Assembly (NCBI GenBank): GCA_046728075.1
Contig: JBKPDV010000032.1
Span: 1 to 64,000, forward strand
Source of the DNA: JBKPDV01 sp046728075
Lineage (GTDB): Bacteria; Acidobacteriota; Thermoanaerobaculia; UBA5066; Gp7-AA6
Length of the DNA stretch: 64,000 bases
Direction: 5' to 3'
Part shown: piece after piece, positions 33,966 to 41,981 of the stretch
Layout of the letters: every line of letters starts with the position of its first letter
Numbering within the stretch: position 1 is the first letter of the stretch
Notes under the pieces: model-generated
Database searches by the model: none
What the model was told of the DNA's origin: nothing
Seen by the model: only the letters and a program-made list of their open reading frames with translations
Program-made: the position numbers and the translations under genes

Positions 33966-34726
33966 CGACCCGGCGTCGTGCCGAGCTCCCGCTTGAACAT
34001 GGCGACGAAAGCGCTCGGGCTGTCGTAACCCAGATCGAGCGCGACGCGTGTAACCGACCGGCCAGTGGCCAGGCCCCGCAGCGCGTGGATCAGGCGAAGC
34101 CTCTGGCGCCAGCGTCCGAGTGTCAGGTGCGTTTCCGCCCGGAAGAGCCGTTCGAGCGTCCGACGGCTGGTGCCCACGTCCCGGGCGAAGGCCGTGAGCT
34201 TGCGCACCACTCCCGGATGACGTTCGAGCAGCCCGGCGACAGTGCGGGCGCGAGGGTCCCGCGGCATCGGCAGCTGGAGCGGAACCGCCGGCAGCGCTTC
34301 TAATTGATCGAGCAGGATGCGCGCAAGGCGCGCCTCATTCGGCACCCTCCGGTGCAAGAGACCGAGCCGGATTGTGTGAAGGATAAGCTCGCGCAGAAGC
34401 GGCGGAACGTTGACGGCGCGGCACTCCGTGGGCAGCTTGTGCGAGAGTTCCGCGGCGAAATACAACGACCGCACTGTCACTCGCCCCGACATCTCTTCCC
34501 AGTGCTCCACTCCGGCCGGAACCCAGACCGCGCGGTCGGGCGGCACGACCCAGGTGCCTTGCGACGTGTGGACGCTCATCACGCCGTCCGAGGCGTAGAC
34601 GAGTTGATTCCAGTCGTGACTGTGCGGAGGGATCGACGCGCCCGGCGAGTGCGTCGTGGCCCAGGTTCGCACGATGAGGCCGTCGGCGTCCGGTTGCCGC
34701 GAGCGCGATTGTCGTTTTCTCGACAT
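33950..34726 (-). CDS. AraC-family transcriptional regulator
   Basis: 258 residues from the ATG at 34726 (MSRKRQSR); an earlier ATG would run into the divergent VOC gene. The N-terminal cupin-like sensing domain has SPGASIPPHSHDWNQLVYAS and TWVVPPDRAVWVPAGVEHWE. The C-terminal domain has two helix-turn-helix units: VVRKLTAFARDVGTSRRTLE then RVALDLGYDSPSAFVAMFKR, ending GTTPGRYFRG, the AraC signature. A 17-bp palindrome abuts its start codon. It may control the two VOC genes across the 83-bp divergent gap (inference from position). Confidence 0.88.
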   Translation of the reverse strand: MSRKRQSRSRQPDADGLIVRTWATTHSPGASIPPHSHDWNQLVYASDGVMSVHTSQGTWVVPPDRAVWVPAGVEHWEEMSGRVTVRSLYFAAELSHKLPTECRAVNVPPLLRELILHTIRLGLLHRRVPNEARLARILLDQLEALPAVPLQLPMPRDPRARTVAGLLERHPGVVRKLTAFARDVGTSRRTLERLFRAETHLTLGRWRQRLRLIHALRGLATGRSVTRVALDLGYDSPSAFVAMFKRELGTTPGRYFRG

Positions 34727-34741
34727 AGATTGGCAATCTAT
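34725..34741. promoter_or_regulatory. 17-bp perfect palindrome at the AraC-type gene start
   Basis: ATAGATTG-G-CAATCTAT is an 8-bp perfect inverted repeat with one central base. It overlaps the first bases of the start codon and is AT-rich against a GC-rich background. It is a likely operator in the divergent promoter shared with the VOC genes. Confidence 0.5.
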
Positions 34742-34809
34742 CGCAAAGCTGCCGAGGGGTTGACCGGCTACGATCCTACCCGGACGCGCACGCACCGGGA
34801 GGAAAGACG

Positions 34810-35193
34810 ATGTCAAACAACATTCAGCATTTCGCGATCAACGCCGATGATCTCGGCCGGGCGCGCCGCTTCTACGAGAAGGTCTTTTCCTGGAAGTTCA
34901 GCCCCTGGGGCCCGCCGGACTTCTTCCTGATCGACACGGGCGACGAGAAGGATCCCGGAGTGAAGGGCGCGCTCCAGAAACGGCGGGAGCTCGTGCCGGG
35001 CACAAAGATGATCGGCTACGAATGCTCGATCTCCGTTACCAACGTCGACAAGGTGGCCGCCGCGGTCAAGGCGAACGGCGGAAAGATCCTCATGGAGAGA
35101 ACGACGATCCGGACGGTCGGCCACCTGATCTTCTTCGAAGACCCGGAGGGCAACGTCGCCGGAGCGATGCAGTACGACCCGAATGCGGAGTGA
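34810..35193 (+). CDS. VOC-superfamily (glyoxalase-like) protein 1
   Basis: 127 residues. One VOC module pair: IQHFAINADDLGRARRFYEK at the start, FSWKFSPWGPPDFFLI, then ISVTNVDKVAAAVKANGGKI and IFFEDPEGNVAGAMQYDP at the end. The first His and last Glu/Asp positions fit metal binding in this superfamily (glyoxalases, dioxygenases, resistance proteins). GGAGG lies 8 nt before the ATG. It is followed after 30 nt by a second VOC gene. Substrate unknown. Confidence 0.85.
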   Translation: MSNNIQHFAINADDLGRARRFYEKVFSWKFSPWGPPDFFLIDTGDEKDPGVKGALQKRRELVPGTKMIGYECSISVTNVDKVAAAVKANGGKILMERTTIRTVGHLIFFEDPEGNVAGAMQYDPNAE

Positions 35194-35223
35194 CCGCGCA
35201 CCAAAGAGAAGACGGAGATCACT

Positions 35224-35601
35224 ATGCTCAATTCATTCAAGCTGATCGCATTTCTTCCCACGACGGATTACAAGCGAGCGCGAAGCTTCTACGAGGGGCT
35301 CCTCGGCCTCGAGTACGTCAGTGAGGATCAGTTCGCCCTGGTTTTGAGGTCCGGAGGAAACATGATCCGTGTCGGAAAATTCGAGTCGCTTACCCCGGCC
35401 AAGAACACGATCCTGGGATGGGAGGTCTCCGAAATCGAGAAAGTCGTCGCTGCTCTCCAATCGAAGGGAGTCGCGTTCGAAAAGTATCCCTGGGTCGAAG
35501 ATCCCCTCGGGCTCGGAATCTGGACCGCACCCAACGGCGACAAGGTGGCCTGGTTCAAGGACCCGGACGGGAACATCCTTTCCGTCTCCGAGCACAATTA
35601 G
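35224..35601 (+). CDS. VOC-superfamily (glyoxalase-like) protein 2
   Basis: 125 residues. FLPTTDYKRARSFYEGLLGL near the N-terminus and VAWFKDPDGNILSVSEHN at the end are typical VOC half-motifs. It is distinct in sequence from the preceding VOC gene but similar in size and co-directional, so the two may form a mixed pair. It ends 20 bp from the convergent kinase K3. Function unknown. Confidence 0.85.
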   Translation: MLNSFKLIAFLPTTDYKRARSFYEGLLGLEYVSEDQFALVLRSGGNMIRVGKFESLTPAKNTILGWEVSEIEKVVAALQSKGVAFEKYPWVEDPLGLGIWTAPNGDKVAWFKDPDGNILSVSEHN

Positions 35602-35621
35602 CGGTCTGGCATCTTACGAAA

Positions 35622-38195
35622 TCACTTCAGCCCGTCGGCCACGAAGAGGTCGCCGAGCACGCGGCGGTAGGAGTACGCGTAGGATTTTCCGTCGGGAGTG
35701 ATCATGATCGGCCAGACTCCGAGGATGCCGGCCGGATCGGGCGGCAGGATTTCTTTCCAGGGAGCTCGCTTTCCCGTCACGACGTCGATTGTGGAGATCC
35801 GAGCCGGCATCTCCGACGGCTTCCAGCAATAGAGCGAGCGGCTGTCCGGTGTCCAGCGAATCGGAGACTCGTCGGGCTCGAAGCCGGGAATCGGCCTGGG
35901 CTCTCCGGGCTCGACGGAATAGATCGCGATACGGCGGTCCGGACCCGTCGCGGCGATGGAGCGCCCGTCGGGTGAAATCGGGAAGTAGCCGAAGGCCGTC
36001 ACGCCCTCCGGGCTGATGGCGCGGGGCTTTCCACCGGAGACTTCCTGGACGAAGAGGCGCGGCCCTCTACCCGGCTCGTTCGCCGTCGCCAGAAGCCGAC
36101 GGCCATCGGGAAAGAATCTTGCCCACAGATAGTTCAGGCCCGGCTTGCCGAGCGGACGGGGAGTGGATGGACCGGTTGGCAAAAGGATCAGCTCGTCGCT
36201 CTTGGGGAAGGACGTCGTCACAGCCCAGCGGCCATCGTGAGAGAGATCGTAGGAGGCTCCCTCACCCAAAAGGGCCGGCGGCGAGCCATCGCTCGGGCGC
36301 AGATAAATCGGGTAGCCTTTGGAGCCTGCGATCGCGCCCTGCTCGTCGAAGAGAATCTGTTTCCCATCGTCCGAGAGTCCCGTAGGAAAGGACCAATCGA
36401 GCCATGTCAGATTGCGTTCGCGGGCCATCCCCGCGACGACTGCTACGATCTCTCGGCGTTGGGCACGACGGTCGAACAACATCCGGCCGTCCCGCGAGAC
36501 GTCCATGAGCGCCCACGCGCCGGGAAAGTTCGCGGTTCGACGCTCCTGCCCCGAGAGCGTGACGGTGCGCAAGACATTGCCCCAGTTGGACCAGATTTCG
36601 TTCCCCTTGGGAGACCAGGCGAGCGAGATCGTCGGAGTCAGATCCGTGAGAGTCTTTTTCCGGCCGTCAAGCTCGACAACAGAAATTCTGCCGAGGCTGT
36701 CGCCTCGCGATGGGTGGTCGATGAATGCGATCCGGCGGCCGTCCGGTGAAACGCGGGCATTGCTGATCCAGCCCCCGGTTTCGTAGAGCACCTTGCCGAT
36801 CGGAAACTCGAGCCGCCGCCTGTCGCCGAACTCGCGCACCACGGCGAGCTCTTTGCCGTCCGGGGACCAGTCGGCATCCTGGACGTCTTCGAGCAACTGG
36901 CGAGGAGCGCCGCCGGCGAGCGGGACTCGCGCGAGCGTTCCCCGCATCTCCCAGCCGATGACGTATCGAGGGTTTTCCAGGATCGCGAGCTCGCCCGCCG
37001 AGGAGACCCCGAGCAGGTTGGATGGAGGAAGACCGAGCGAGCGGGACTCGGGACTCCCGGGCCGAGCGGTGAAGATCTCGGAAGGATTTCCCTCCCACGC
37101 CGCGCCATAGGCAATCGACTGGCCGTCTGGTGTGAATCGCGCGTTCAAGATCATCCCTCGGCGAAACGTGAGTCGCTGAAAGGTCGGATTCGCCGCCCCG
37201 GATCGACCGAGGAATCTTCCGGCGAGGAAACCGGCCGCGAGCAGAGCCGCCCCCGCGAGAACTCCTGCCAGAAGAGTTCGCCGGCGCCGTCCTGCCAAGA
37301 CCTGTGCTTGGACTGGCTCCGAAATCGAGGTTTCGGAGAGGTGCTCGCGGATGTTGCGCAGATCCCGCGCCAGATCCCGCGTTGAGGCGTACCGCTCCTC
37401 GGGATCCTTGGCCAGACATCGTTCCACGATCCAGCGCAGGGGCGCCGGCGCCCTCGGGTTCACGCGCTCGACGGGCTCCGGCTCCTCGCGGATGATCGCC
37501 GAGAGCGTCTCGACACCGGTCGCCTTCTGAAAGGGGCGCTTGCCAGTCGCCATTTCATAGAGGATCGAACCAAAAGAGAACTGGTCCGAATGGAAGTCGA
37601 CGGGACTGCCGCTCGCCTGCTCCGGCGACATGTAGCCGACGGTCCCCATCACGGTGCCGGGAGCGGTCGGCGAGGCGACGGCCGTCGGGAGCGCCGAATT
37701 CTGCTCGGGAAGAGTCTCTGTCAGCTTGGCCAGACCGAAGTCGAGAATCTTGACGAATCCGTCCTGCGAGATCATCACGTTCTCGGGCTTCAAATCGCGG
37801 TGAACGATTCCGGCGGAATGAGCCTTGGCGAGCCCTTCGGCAATGCCCACGGCGACATCCAGGAGCTTTCGGATCGCGAGAGGCTCGGCCGCGATGAGCT
37901 CGCGCAATGTCCGGCCTTCCACGTGTTCCATTGCGAGATACGTGGTCTCGTCCGCGGAACCGACGTCGTAAACCGTGATGATGTTGGGATGGTTCAACGC
38001 CGATGCGGCGCGCGCCTCCTGCTCGAAACGCTGCCGGCGGGAGGCGTCCGAGGAGATGGCCGCGGGAAGTACCTTCAGAGCGACTTCCCGCCCGAGCCGA
38101 GTGTCCCGCGCCCGCCATACCTCTCCCATTCCTCCCGCCCCGAGAGGAGAGAGGATCTCGTAGGGCCCGAGGCGACTTCCTGCGGCAATCGGCAT
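35622..38195 (-). CDS. Membrane Ser/Thr kinase with TolB-like propeller (K3)
   Basis: 857 residues from the ATG at 38195 (MPIAAGSRLGPYEI); the frame stays open upstream only as the antisense of xylG. Kinase domain 8-285: PLGAGGMGEVWRAR, Lys41, HRDLKPEN at 132, DFG at 152, YMSPEQ. Helix at 307-328. The outside part belongs to the same sub-type as K6 and K10: LTFRRGMILNARFTPDGQSI near 340 and a closing ITPDGKSYAYSYRRVLGDLF. Divergent from the xylG-type gene with only 45 bp between starts, so their promoters must overlap. Confidence 0.88.
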   Translation of the reverse strand: MPIAAGSRLGPYEILSPLGAGGMGEVWRARDTRLGREVALKVLPAAISSDASRRQRFEQEARAASALNHPNIITVYDVGSADETTYLAMEHVEGRTLRELIAAEPLAIRKLLDVAVGIAEGLAKAHSAGIVHRDLKPENVMISQDGFVKILDFGLAKLTETLPEQNSALPTAVASPTAPGTVMGTVGYMSPEQASGSPVDFHSDQFSFGSILYEMATGKRPFQKATGVETLSAIIREEPEPVERVNPRAPAPLRWIVERCLAKDPEERYASTRDLARDLRNIREHLSETSISEPVQAQVLAGRRRRTLLAGVLAGAALLAAGFLAGRFLGRSGAANPTFQRLTFRRGMILNARFTPDGQSIAYGAAWEGNPSEIFTARPGSPESRSLGLPPSNLLGVSSAGELAILENPRYVIGWEMRGTLARVPLAGGAPRQLLEDVQDADWSPDGKELAVVREFGDRRRLEFPIGKVLYETGGWISNARVSPDGRRIAFIDHPSRGDSLGRISVVELDGRKKTLTDLTPTISLAWSPKGNEIWSNWGNVLRTVTLSGQERRTANFPGAWALMDVSRDGRMLFDRRAQRREIVAVVAGMARERNLTWLDWSFPTGLSDDGKQILFDEQGAIAGSKGYPIYLRPSDGSPPALLGEGASYDLSHDGRWAVTTSFPKSDELILLPTGPSTPRPLGKPGLNYLWARFFPDGRRLLATANEPGRGPRLFVQEVSGGKPRAISPEGVTAFGYFPISPDGRSIAATGPDRRIAIYSVEPGEPRPIPGFEPDESPIRWTPDSRSLYCWKPSEMPARISTIDVVTGKRAPWKEILPPDPAGILGVWPIMITPDGKSYAYSYRRVLGDLFVADGLK

Positions 38196-38240
38196 GGCGT
38201 CGATCCGACGGAATCTCTCGAAAGGATATAACCGCCGACA

Positions 38241-39758
38241 GTGCCTCTTCTGAAGCTCGATTCGATCACCAAGGACTTCCCGGGCGTTCGCGCGCTCGAC
38301 CGGGTTTCGCTGGATCTCGAGAAGGGGGAAGTCCACGCGCTCGTGGGCGAGAACGGCGCCGGCAAGAGCACGCTGATCAAGATCCTCTCCGGCTTCTATC
38401 CGTACGGTTCTTATGGCGGTGAGATCCTCCTGCGTGACGCCCCCGCGCGTTTTCCGGAAATGCGCGCCGCGGAGCGCGAGGGAATCGCGGTGATCGCGCA
38501 AGAGCTCGCGCTTGTGCCTGAAATGACCGTGGCGGAAAACCTGATGCTCGGGCGCGAGCCGACCACTCGTGGGCTGATTCGTTGGGAACGCTTGCGCTCG
38601 GCCTCGCGTGAAGCGCTCGCTCGAGTCGGCTCGGACCTCGATTGCGATATTCCTGTTCGAGCTCTCGGCGTCGGGCAGCAGCAGATCGTCGAGATCGCCA
38701 AGGCGCTCGACAAGCAATCGGAGATCCTGATTCTGGACGAACCGACCGCCGCTCTCCCCGAGTCGGACACGCGCAGGCTGCTCGACCTCGTGCGGGACCT
38801 TCGCAGCCGCGGAGTGGCTTCGATCTACGTGAGCCACCGCCTCGAGGAAGTCTTCGCGATCGCGGATCGGATCTCGGTCCTGCGCGATGGCCGCTCCGTC
38901 GCAACCGCGCCGGTGCGCGACTGGACACCGGGACGCGTGATCGCGGCCATGGTCGGACGCGAGCTCGAAGCGCTTTCGGCCAGGCCGTCCTTTTCGCCGG
39001 GTGACGTCGCTCTGTCGATCGAAGGGTGGCAGGTGGAAGACCCGGTCAATCCCGGACGTCTCGTGTTGGACGGAATCTCTCTGACAGTCCGCGCGGGTGA
39101 GATCGTCGGAGTCGCCGGCTTGATGGGCTCGGGGCGAAGCGCGTTGGTCAGCTCTCTCTTCGGCCTCGCGCGCGGCCGCGTCGGCGGAGAACTCAGGATT
39201 CGTGGCCGGACGCAAGAGGCTCCCTTTCGTCACCCCGCCGAAGCGATCCGAGCGGGTCTCGCGCTCGTCTCGGAGGATCGCACGCGGTCCGGCCTCGTGC
39301 CCGAGGCTTCTGTCCTGGAGAACATGACGCTTCCGACTCTCGATCGCTTCCGTCGCAGTGGATTCCTGGACGACGCGGCGCGAGCGCGTTCCGCGCGGGA
39401 GCAGATCGAGACGCTCGCGATCAAGACTCCTTCTGCCGCGGCTCGCGTCAGTCAGCTCTCTGGAGGAACCCAGCAGAAGGTTGTCCTCGGCAAGTGGCTG
39501 CTCGCCAAACCGCGCATCCTGCTCCTGGACGAACCGACCCGGGGAATCGATGTGGGCACGAAGGCGGAGATCCACCGGCTCGTCGGGCGTCTCGCCTCGG
39601 AAGGAGTCGCGATCCTTCTCGTTTCATCCGATCTGCCCGAGCTGTTGAGCCTTTCGCACCGTGTGGTTGTGCTCTGCCAGGGACGGCCCGCCGCGAGCCT
39701 CTCCTCGGCCGACGCGACGCCGGAGGCCGTGATGTCGGCGGCGACTGGAGGTCTGTGA
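38241..39758 (+). CDS. xylG: Xylose-type sugar ABC transporter, double ATP-binding protein
   Basis: 505 residues with two ABC modules, as in the XylG/MglA/RbsA group. Module 1: Walker A GENGAGKSTLIK near 36, signature region ALGVGQQQIVEIAKAL and Walker B ILILDEPTAAL near 165. Module 2: degenerate Walker A GLMGSGRSALVSS near 297, signature SQLSGGTQQKVVLGKWL and ILLLDEPTRGIDVGTKAEIH. It powers sugar import with the permease and binding protein downstream. The start is GTG at 38241 with a distant AAAGGA. Its last codon overlaps the permease start. Confidence 0.9.
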   Translation: MPLLKLDSITKDFPGVRALDRVSLDLEKGEVHALVGENGAGKSTLIKILSGFYPYGSYGGEILLRDAPARFPEMRAAEREGIAVIAQELALVPEMTVAENLMLGREPTTRGLIRWERLRSASREALARVGSDLDCDIPVRALGVGQQQIVEIAKALDKQSEILILDEPTAALPESDTRRLLDLVRDLRSRGVASIYVSHRLEEVFAIADRISVLRDGRSVATAPVRDWTPGRVIAAMVGRELEALSARPSFSPGDVALSIEGWQVEDPVNPGRLVLDGISLTVRAGEIVGVAGLMGSGRSALVSSLFGLARGRVGGELRIRGRTQEAPFRHPAEAIRAGLALVSEDRTRSGLVPEASVLENMTLPTLDRFRRSGFLDDAARARSAREQIETLAIKTPSAAARVSQLSGGTQQKVVLGKWLLAKPRILLLDEPTRGIDVGTKAEIHRLVGRLASEGVAILLVSSDLPELLSLSHRVVVLCQGRPAASLSSADATPEAVMSAATGGL

Positions 39759-40852
39759 GCACGACTCGACGAACGAGGCTGCCGGCGTGGCGCGCGCTGA
39801 CCCTCGTCGCGGCGCTCGCCGTGATCTGGATCGTGTTCTTCGCGGCGACCCACGGAACCTTCGCGAGCCCTCGTAACCTCGCCCTCCTCGCCCGCCAGAT
39901 GTCGGTGACTTCTCTTCTGGCCGTCGGGATGGTGCTCGTGATCGTGACCCGCGAAATCGACCTTTCGGTGGGAGCGATGGCGGGACTCCTCGGAGGCATC
40001 GCTGCGATCGCGTTCGAGAAAGCGGGGTGGCCGCTGGGGCTCGCCTTTCTCGGCGCTGTGTCTCTTGGAGCTCTTCTCGGTTTTCTCCAGGGCTCGCTCG
40101 TGGCCTGGCTGCGGGTTCCTTCGTTCATCGTGACGCTGGGCGGGATGCTCCTGTTCCAGGGGGCTCTGCTCGGAGCGACGGGCGGGATCTCCATCTCTCC
40201 GGGCCGGCCCTTTCTTTTCATCGGCCAGGCCTACGTCCCTCGGCCGTTCGGCTGGGCCATTGCGGCGCTCTTCACCGCCGGGTTGCTCGCCGCAGCCGCT
40301 CGAGGGAGCGGCTCGACTCGCTGGAAGTGGCTCGGCCTCGCTGTCCTACCGATTCTCTTCACAACAGTCATGAACGCCTACGAGGGCATTCCACTGCCGG
40401 TCCTGCTCGTCCTGCTGGTCGCCTCAGCGCTTTGGATTGTGACGCGGCACACTCCGTTCGGCAGGCGGCTCTATGCGATCGGCGGCAACCGCGAAGCGGC
40501 TCTCTACTCCGGAGTCCGGATCGAGCGTCACGTGGCCGGCGTCTTTCTTTTGATGGGGCTACTCAGCGGAGCGGCTGGCATCGTACTGACAGCGAGAGTC
40601 GGCTCGGCAACCTCCGACGCGGGCCGCTTGATGGAGCTCGACGCGATCGCGGCAGCGGTCATCGGCGGGACTTCGCTCCTGGGCGGACGCGGCACCGTCT
40701 GGGGCGCGCTCCTTGGCGCCTTGATCATGGCGTCTCTGGATAACGGGATGAGCCTCTTGAACACTGAGCCGTTCTGGCAGCCGATCCTGAAGGGAACGAT
40801 CCTCGTCGCCGCCGTCGCCGCTGATATGGCCAGTCGCCGGGAGCAGGCGTGA
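39755..40852 (+). CDS. xylH: Xylose-type sugar ABC transporter permease
   Basis: 365 residues, about ten hydrophobic helices. It contains TREIDLSVGAMAGLLGGIAA near 65, VPSFIVTLGGMLLFQGALLG near 120, FGRRLYAIGGNREAALYSGV near 235 and AIAAAVIGGTSLLGGRGTVW near 305, all characteristic of the BPD_transp_2 sugar permeases. The GTG start at 39755 overlaps the preceding stop codon in a GTGA arrangement, with GGAGG 3 nt upstream, so translation is coupled to the ATPase gene. The open frame extends further upstream inside xylG but is not the gene. Confidence 0.9.
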   Translation: MSTTRRTRLPAWRALTLVAALAVIWIVFFAATHGTFASPRNLALLARQMSVTSLLAVGMVLVIVTREIDLSVGAMAGLLGGIAAIAFEKAGWPLGLAFLGAVSLGALLGFLQGSLVAWLRVPSFIVTLGGMLLFQGALLGATGGISISPGRPFLFIGQAYVPRPFGWAIAALFTAGLLAAAARGSGSTRWKWLGLAVLPILFTTVMNAYEGIPLPVLLVLLVASALWIVTRHTPFGRRLYAIGGNREAALYSGVRIERHVAGVFLLMGLLSGAAGIVLTARVGSATSDAGRLMELDAIAAAVIGGTSLLGGRGTVWGALLGALIMASLDNGMSLLNTEPFWQPILKGTILVAAVAADMASRREQA

Positions 40853-40897
40853 ACGGCTTGCTCGACCTCGGCGCGTGACGTAGGCTGCGCGCCGATC

Positions 40898-41965
40898 ATG
40901 CGCGCTCCCGCGAAAGCGGTCCTTCTTCTGGTTCTATCGGTTGCGGCGGGATGCTCACGGCGATCCACGGAGAACGCGGGAACGCCGCCCGCCGGCGGCA
41001 GGAAGATCCGCATCGGATTCTCGATGGACACGCTCAAGGAGGAGCGCTGGCATCGCGATCGGGACCTGCTCGTCAAGCGCGCGGGCGAGCTGGGCGCGGA
41101 AGTCCTGGTTCAGGCCGCCAACGGAAACGACGCGCTCCAGAACTCTCAGGCGGAGAACATGCTCACTCAGGGTGTCGACGTCCTGTTAGTCGCCCCCCAC
41201 AACGGGAAGAGCGCCGCGGTGATCGTGGAAGCAGCGCACAAGGCCGGAGTCCCGGTGATCGCCTACGACCGGTTGATCAACGACGCGGACGTGGACCTTT
41301 ATCTCTCATTCGACAACGAGCGGGTCGGGCAGATGCAGGCTGAGTACCTCGTCCAACGCCGGCCGAAGGGCAGCTATGTCGTGATCGGTGGAGCGCCGAC
41401 CGACAACAACGCGCACCTCTACCACAAGGGACAGATGAACGTGCTCGAGCCGTTGGTGAAGCGCGGCGAGATCCGCATCGTCGCCGACCAGTGGGCGCGC
41501 GACTGGCTCGCTGTCGAGGCGCTGAAGATCATGGAGAACGCCCTGACGCGGACGGCCAACCGGGTCGACGCGGTCGTCGCGGCCAACGACGGTGTGGCAG
41601 GCGGCGCGATCCAGGCGTTATCCGAGCAGAATCTGGCGGGAAAGACACTGGTCTCCGGCCAGGACGCGGAGCTCTCGGCCTGCCAGAGAATCGCGGCCGG
41701 GACCCAGGGCATGACCGTTTACAAGCCGATCCAGCGGCTCGCCTACAAGGCCGCCGAAGTCGCGGTGAAGCTCGCGCGCAAGCAGCCGCACGGCGAGTCG
41801 ACGCGTGGCGTTCCTAACGGCAAGCTCGATGTGCCGAGCATCCTGCTCGAGCCAATCGCCGTGGATAAAGACAACCTCGTCTCGACCGTCATCGCCGATG
41901 GCTACCAGAAGGCCGAAGATGTCTACCGCGGTCTCCCCCGCGAGCAGTCGCCCAGAAAACCGTGA
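40898..41965 (+). CDS. xylF: Xylose-type sugar ABC transporter substrate-binding lipoprotein
   Basis: 355 residues. Lipoprotein signal KAVLLLVLSVAAGCSRR with the lipobox Cys at about residue 19. The mature domain is a type I periplasmic binding fold close to XylF: IRIGFSMDTLKEERWHRDRD, VLVQAANGNDALQNSQAENM, VPVIAYDRLINDADVDLYLS and TLVSGQDAELSACQRIAAGT. The motif order and the DTLKEERW segment fit xylose binders better than ribose or galactose binders. It lies third in the operon after a 45-nt gap. Sugar identity is inferred from similarity, not shown. Confidence 0.88.
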   Translation: MRAPAKAVLLLVLSVAAGCSRRSTENAGTPPAGGRKIRIGFSMDTLKEERWHRDRDLLVKRAGELGAEVLVQAANGNDALQNSQAENMLTQGVDVLLVAPHNGKSAAVIVEAAHKAGVPVIAYDRLINDADVDLYLSFDNERVGQMQAEYLVQRRPKGSYVVIGGAPTDNNAHLYHKGQMNVLEPLVKRGEIRIVADQWARDWLAVEALKIMENALTRTANRVDAVVAANDGVAGGAIQALSEQNLAGKTLVSGQDAELSACQRIAAGTQGMTVYKPIQRLAYKAAEVAVKLARKQPHGESTRGVPNGKLDVPSILLEPIAVDKDNLVSTVIADGYQKAEDVYRGLPREQSPRKP

Positions 41966-41981
41966 CGGCCAGATCCCAGGG

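Noticed and set aside
35622..39575. A 1317-residue minus-strand reading frame covering K3 and the antisense of xylG.
   Set aside because: Only the part from 38195 has kinase homology and a proper start. The upstream part is the mirror of the conserved xylG coding sequence.
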